Positions 18,921 through 23,123 of a stretch of DNA of 23,123 nt are shown here, in pieces. Within the stretch, counting starts at the first letter, position 1. Each line of letters opens with the position of its first letter. A program made the position numbers and the translations under genes. This stretch comes from Schoenoplectus triqueter. Lineage: Eukaryota > Streptophyta > Magnoliopsida > Poales > Cyperaceae. The stretch spans positions 1 through 23,123 of the forward strand of contig CAXKVV010000809.1 in assembly GCA_964058805.1 (NCBI GenBank), written 5' to 3'. The notes below the pieces were generated by a model that had not been told where the DNA came from, did no database searches, and saw only the letters and a program-made list of their open reading frames with translations.

Positions 18921-19046
18921 TATGTTGATCTCTCTCATCCGTTGCTCTTTCTTAAGTCGTCGACCTCTCTCGTCCGTCACTCTTGGACTATCAACTCTCT
19001 TATCCTTTGCTCTTAAATCATCGACCTCTTCTGTCATTTGCCTACA
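18921..19046. repeat. Degenerate minisatellite, 30-35-bp unit
   Basis: About four diverged units resembling GTCGACCTCTCTCATCCGTT-GCTCTT start near 18924, 18959, 18990 and 19020. On the minus strand they give loosely repeated DLRAKDKRVDS and PRVTDERGRRL peptides, but unit lengths are not all multiples of three and the frame has no other support. Confidence 0.65.
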
Positions 19047-19049
19047 ATG

Positions 19050-19784
19050 TAAGACAAATATCTTCATTAGCTGTCCATCATTTTCGACTTCACTGCCTCA
19101 CCGGCTGTTTACTTCCCCGGCCAACTCATTCTCGCCATTTACTTCTCAGAACAAAAGTTAATTTAGGACAATGAGAATGTATCTTTTGAACCACTCCAAA
19201 CTAAAATTAAAAACAATATAATACCATTTGATTGGGTTTATTAGCTGATGGATTTAAACTCTTATATTGTCTTTTTAAACAAATATGACAATTATATTTA
19301 GTTCTACTATAAATTGCTAGGTGGGTTTTAAATTATTAGTGTTTGGAGTTAATTTTATTTAGCTTATTTTATATTTTATTATGTAATATGTAATGATTTA
19401 ATTAATAAAACATGTTTATAGGTTTTCACTCAAAAAAAAAACTTCAGTCTGGTGGCCACAAATCTACTCTCTACAATCTACAGTCTATGTGTACCCTCTT
19501 TCATTTATGCTTTACTTGAGAGAATGAAAAAACGTGTGTCAGAATCAAAGGGAATGATAGAATGAAGAAAAATCGATCGAATCCTGAGCAAAAAGGCGGA
19601 AAAGATAAGAAAGGGAGAGTGAAAATTAATAAGAATACTCTCGCGTTGATTTTTCATCAAAATTTTCACTCAAATTTGAAAGTTCAAAAACATATTACTC
19701 TTCGCTCTCATCATATCTTTCATTTCATAATTATAGCTTTTGTTTTAAAATTTGATAGTGTTTTTAATTGTCTCTAATCGCTTG
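19050..19784. other. Intergenic DNA, nothing recognised
   Basis: Mixed sequence with an A-run near 19432. The plus-strand ORFs at 18922-19161 and 19562-19777 have no domain. No transposon terminus was found that would belong to the hAT transposase remnant on the right. Confidence 0.45.
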
Positions 19785-20170
19785 TTGCTAGCATTTAGTT
19801 GGCCTCTAATAAAAGCATTATCTTTACCTTTGGAGTTAGAAATGGCTGACAAATTGAGAATTTCTTCCACTTCATTATTTAGATTTTGAGGGGTTGAATC
19901 TTCATCAGAATTAACTTCTTCAACTGCTTCATTTAGCCTTCATTTTTTGTTACCAATCTCATTAAGGCTTTGTTGTATTTGGTAATGAACATCTGGTGGC
20001 ACTTTTTTGCACAATCCGACATCTCCTCTTACACCCACTAGATATTTTTTAAATCAATTTATATCACCACCTTCAAATGACTTTTGGCAATACAGACAAG
20101 TAATTTAACAACAACATATTATGTACAATAGCCCCAGACAAGATCTGTTCTACCTTTTGTGGCAGTTCTC
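19785..20170 (-). pseudogene. hAT transposase N-terminal remnant (BED finger)
   Basis: Read on the minus strand, the order is TKGRTDLVWGYC (about 20166-20122), CLYCQKSFEGGDIN, a stop, FKKYLVGVRGDVGLC, KKVPPDVHYQ, an acidic Glu/Asp-rich stretch, then NAFIRGQLNASNK. This is the start of a plant hAT transposase: a BED-type zinc finger with the CxxC pair, the GGGINRFKKHLAG motif and the C..VPPDV motif. The stop at 20054-20056 replaces the Arg of INRFKKHL (CGA to TGA). The His of KHL is Tyr, so the finger would not bind zinc. A second stop follows NKK. A frameshift separates the first block from the CxxC. The DUF659 and dimerisation parts are not seen. Confidence 0.8.
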
Positions 20171-20940
20171 GGAGAAGAAAAATGTACAGTTCCATTTTCC
20201 TCAATAATTTACTGACATTGTTTAACAACTTGAAAAATGATGGAATAAATAAGTTTATAAGAGATATATTCCATACTAATACAAATCACACATATATCAG
20301 GACAAACAAGTTAAAATTAAATGATTCAAGTAATTAAGAAATTGAATATGCAAATGACCTCATACTACTGAAAAAATATTTACTTGGGCATTTCAACAAT
20401 TATCTTGAGTTAAAACCTTGACTGAGACATTTCATCAAACACGTAGAAAGCATTTACCTTTTTTTCTTGCATGAAGACAAATTAAATATAAAGTTTTTAT
20501 ATACCATCATTAGAACTGTACTATATGAAGAGCGTGAAGTGAATTTTTGTAATTCAATTTAAGGTTATTATGTATAAGATTTATCTACTAGTTATTAATT
20601 TTTAAATAAAAGAAACTAGATATAATGCTTAAAATTTTAAATACTAAGCACCATCTAGAATTCACTCATAGGATAATTTACTTACTGCTTGGAGCAAGAA
20701 AAGTGAAGCTTCTCTTTGCGTGTTTGCAGTTGGCACTTGGATGTTTCTAGGTAGAGTGGTACAACTTTAGAATTTGGAGGAATGACACGATGACTCATAG
20801 TAAGAGATAAAATTATGATAACAATTAGAATATTTACTTGATTTTCTTCATAAATTTGCAAAGAATCGCCAACTTTTATTCCCAGTCTTACTAAAGAAAG
20901 GCGAGATATTTTATCGGAGACAGAACGAGAAAGAGAAAAG
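20171..20940. other. Flank of the hAT remnant, possible leader exons
   Basis: On the minus strand, CAGTAAGTAA (near 20690) has the form of a splice donor and follows a stretch that could encode a short exon, so this may be the leader or promoter part of the transposase gene. There is no continuous frame or recognisable domain. Confidence 0.3.
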
Positions 20941-21023
20941 ATGAGAAATGGATCAAATACGCAGAAAATCCGGATTTCTAGACAGACAATTCAACTGGTT
21001 TTTATTAAAAATCAGACGGTTCA

Positions 21024-21109
21024 ATCCATTTTGGCCGATTCAGTTGCAGAAGATATCTATATCTATATCCATTTTGGCCGATTCAGTTGCAGAAGATATC
21101 TATATCTAC
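21024..21109. repeat. Tandem duplication of 43 bp
   Basis: Two copies of the unit starting ATCCATTTTGGCCGATTCAG lie at 21024-21066 and 21067-21109 with one difference at the last base. The second copy runs into the first five bases of the Helitron at 21105. Confidence 0.93.
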
Positions 21110-21573
21110 ATTATTATATAAAGCATCTAAGAATCGGAGCTTCATTTTTTATCATAATATTTTTTTTATTATACCCATTTTATCCCTCAATTAGATGGAT
21201 AATATTTTATTTTTGATTGATTGAACGTATGTGAATGCGTCCATTGATCATCTCTTTTTCTCCATTTCTTTCCCATATATACTATTATTTTCATAATATT
21301 TTTTTTATTTAGCAACCTTGTGTATATTTGATAAAAAAATTAATGGTGATAATATATGTTAGAATAATTTACTTTTTTTGTCATAAAAATCATGAATCAT
21401 TAACTCTTATTGTGCAAAACTCTCATCCAAAATTAAATATAGTCTTTATTATAGGTTTTCTCTATAATTTGGTGAATTTATAATTTAATATTAAATAAAT
21501 ATGAATTTTTTTATCTTATAATATTTTAATATTTAAATAAAAGAATCTGCTGCAACACGTGGTATATAGCTAG
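21105..21573 (+). mobile_element. Non-autonomous Helitron, plus-strand copy
   Basis: The element runs from A followed by TCTACATTATTATATAAAGC at 21105 to CTAG then T at 21573 (469 bp). It matches the minus-strand copy at 3231-3691 end to end. The first 20 bases differ from that copy at two positions. A decayed 3' hairpin is present at 21548-21564. It has no coding capacity and needs a helper RepHel protein. Confidence 0.87.
21548..21573 (+). other. Decayed Helitron 3' hairpin and CTAG end
   Basis: TGCTGC (21548-21553), loop AACAC, GTGGTA (21559-21564), then TATAG and CTAG. The stem pairs at all six positions only if three G-T pairs are allowed. Each is explained by one C-to-T change from a presumed TGCCGC/GCGGCA stem. 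Confidence 0.75.
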
Positions 21574-21584
21574 TACATAATTAA

Positions 21585-21655
21585 ACCGGAAAGATATACG
21601 GGTCCGGTTTTTTCCGGTCATACCATCCGATTTGGTTTGGTTCGGTTCGGATAAC
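21585..21655. repeat. CCGGT-rich fragment
   Basis: GGGTCCGGTTTTTTCCGGT followed by GGTTTGGTTCGGTTCGG stands out from the A/T-rich surroundings. It resembles the subterminal repeats of plant hAT elements and may be a relic of one end. No partner end was found. Confidence 0.4.
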
Positions 21656-22150
21656 ACTGATTTGGAGACATTTATGTGTCGAATGAAAACAGATGTTTTC
21701 TTGCTTTTGACTTGTTATTTATTTATTTATTTCTTTAAAAGTAGAGCCTGCGGCATCAATTTACTAAGGTCAAATGCAATCGTGATTGTAAAATCATATT
21801 TCGGCTCTAATCTCTAAGCCTTAAATTATTTTTTTAAAGCCACTGTAACCGTGACAAACAAAACAATCACAAACTTATGTTGACGATAAAAAAATCGAAG
21901 CATATTTATATCCACGTTCTATATTTTAGGGTTTGATTCCATTAATAATTCTCTCTATACTTATCAGCAAAAAAAAATCATAATTTAAAAATATCGAAAA
22001 GCTATTGTACTTTATTAAATTTATTAAGATGAGTGATAATTTCACTCGTCAGCACAAAATATTAAGTATACACATTTTTAAAAAATACATAATTTTCAAG
22101 TTTCAAAATATATACTTTTGAAAAATATTTATACTTCACACTGTGTATAA
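21656..22150. other. A/T-rich intergenic DNA
   Basis: No reading frame, RNA gene or repeat that I could support. Confidence 0.5.
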
Positions 22151-22159
22151 ATGTGATGT

Positions 22160-22550
22160 GCAGATACGGGTGCAAAAGGATCGAATATGACTAGATAATA
22201 GTCAAAATCATATTCATATTCATTTTAATTTTATAAAGACGAATATGAATATAAATATGGATATTTTCTGGTAAGAATATGAATAAGGATAATATATATA
22301 AATTATCAAGGATAAACATATAATTTGCTTAAAATTTATAAAATCTATTAAAATGTACAATAAAATAAGTTTTTTCATTCTATTCTTTATTTAAAAATAT
22401 TAAAATTCATAATACGGATATGGATAATTCTTGAAAATTATTTTCGTACCATTTTCCGTCCATTAGATACCTTATCACATTTAATTTTTTGAATACGAAT
22501 TGGATACAGTCGTATATTATCTGCATAAATTTGTATCCGTATGAGCAAAA
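22160..22550. repeat. Degenerate GAATATG/GGATACG repeats
   Basis: GAATATGAATAT, CATATTCATATTC, GGATATGGATA, GAATACGAATTGGATAC and GTATCCGTATG are spread in both orientations at the two sides of an A/T-rich middle. This layout recalls hAT-type elements with subterminal repeats, but I could not define termini or a target duplication. Confidence 0.4.
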
Positions 22551-22559
22551 CTTAATATG

Positions 22560-23123
22560 CAAGAATAATGTTCGATTCTTCTTCATTAATGTACCGTGTT
22601 ATTTTAGATGTCAATTGTTACAATATATAAACATTCATTTTCGACACAAGTATTATTATTACTTTTACTTTTTAAAGGTCAGTAATCAATCGACAAATAT
22701 CATTCCTGTCTGTTTTAGTTTTGGTCAAAATAACGGATGATAGACAAATCCTGTTTTTGAAAGAAAATGGAACAACAGATAACATATGAAAACTAATTAT
22801 AACCTCATTTAAATTAAAATAAACTTCATACAGCAAAGAATGCATATGATCACCGCCCCTCTTATTATCTAAACAGGGACATCCAAACCAGCTGCAGAGG
22901 AGGGAAAACTTATTTTTGGGAATTCACATCCGGTGCAATATTTTTTTTTTTTGTGTTGAAGGAAACGTGTACTTAATTATTCTATTTTTTCTGTGACAGC
23001 GATGTAACAATTTTTTTTTATGTATAACGAATGGGCTTCACTAAATAATACATCTGAATTTAAATTAGACCGTTCAATCTTATCTGATGTTTCAAAAACT
23101 ATAGCAGCGATGATAGTATTTTC
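22560..23123. other. A/T-rich intergenic DNA to window end
   Basis: Poly-T tracts and no ORF with recognisable similarity. GACCGTTCAATCTTATCTGATG near 23070 resembles an inner block of the MITE pair at 6459-7269 (AACCGTTCAATCTAATATTCAT). It may be the start of another copy that continues beyond the window. Confidence 0.4.

Noticed and set aside
20941..21216. 91-codon plus-strand ORF
   Set aside because: Built from the 43-bp tandem duplication and the start of a Helitron. It has no recognisable protein.

Overview
This is AT-rich nuclear DNA from a flowering plant. The signs are an intact kelch F-box gene of a plant-specific family, a decayed plant mobile domain gene, plant-type Helitron ends, many short fold-back DNA transposons and long A/T-rich stretches. 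I cannot tell the species from the sequence.

There is one clear intact protein-coding gene, an intronless 367-codon F-box/kelch gene on the minus strand (9914-11017) of the Arabidopsis KFB01/20/39/50 (KISS ME DEADLY) type. Its TATA box, pyrimidine-rich initiator region and ATG-free leader lie just to its right. A 330-bp Mutator-like miniature element with a perfect 10-bp target duplication sits about 400 bp upstream of its TATA box.

Most of the rest is a transposon graveyard. From left to right: a fold-back MITE (1-195); a fold-back MITE in an (AT)n run, followed at once by a 535-bp Helitron with an intact 3' hairpin (1567-2502); a second Helitron family, with one copy on the minus strand (3231-3691) and one on the plus strand (21105-21573); two related fold-back elements (5292-5700 and 5941-6270) around a perfect 30-bp hairpin (5812-5896); two fold-back elements in tandem (6459-7269); a hAT MITE with an 8-bp target duplication (7666-8066); a larger hAT-like element with GC-rich GGACCG arrays at both ends (8389-9245); and a fold-back element at 14222-14755. 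Two decayed protein genes lie on the minus strand. One is a plant mobile domain (MAIN-like, 'phosphatase 7 long form'-like) pseudogene (16230-18130). The other is the BED zinc-finger end of a hAT transposase (19785-20170).

Two stretches look like promoters without a recognisable gene. One at 15160-15700 has palindromic E2F-like sites, CCAAT, TATA and a CT-rich leader. One at 4300-4545 has TCP-type sites, a weak TATA and a CT-rich patch. A 46-codon ORF at 8121-8261, squeezed between the two hAT insertions, may be a small gene or a gene relic. No complete novel system is visible. The most informative features are the transposon boundaries, which can be read to the base, and the C-to-T decay they share.
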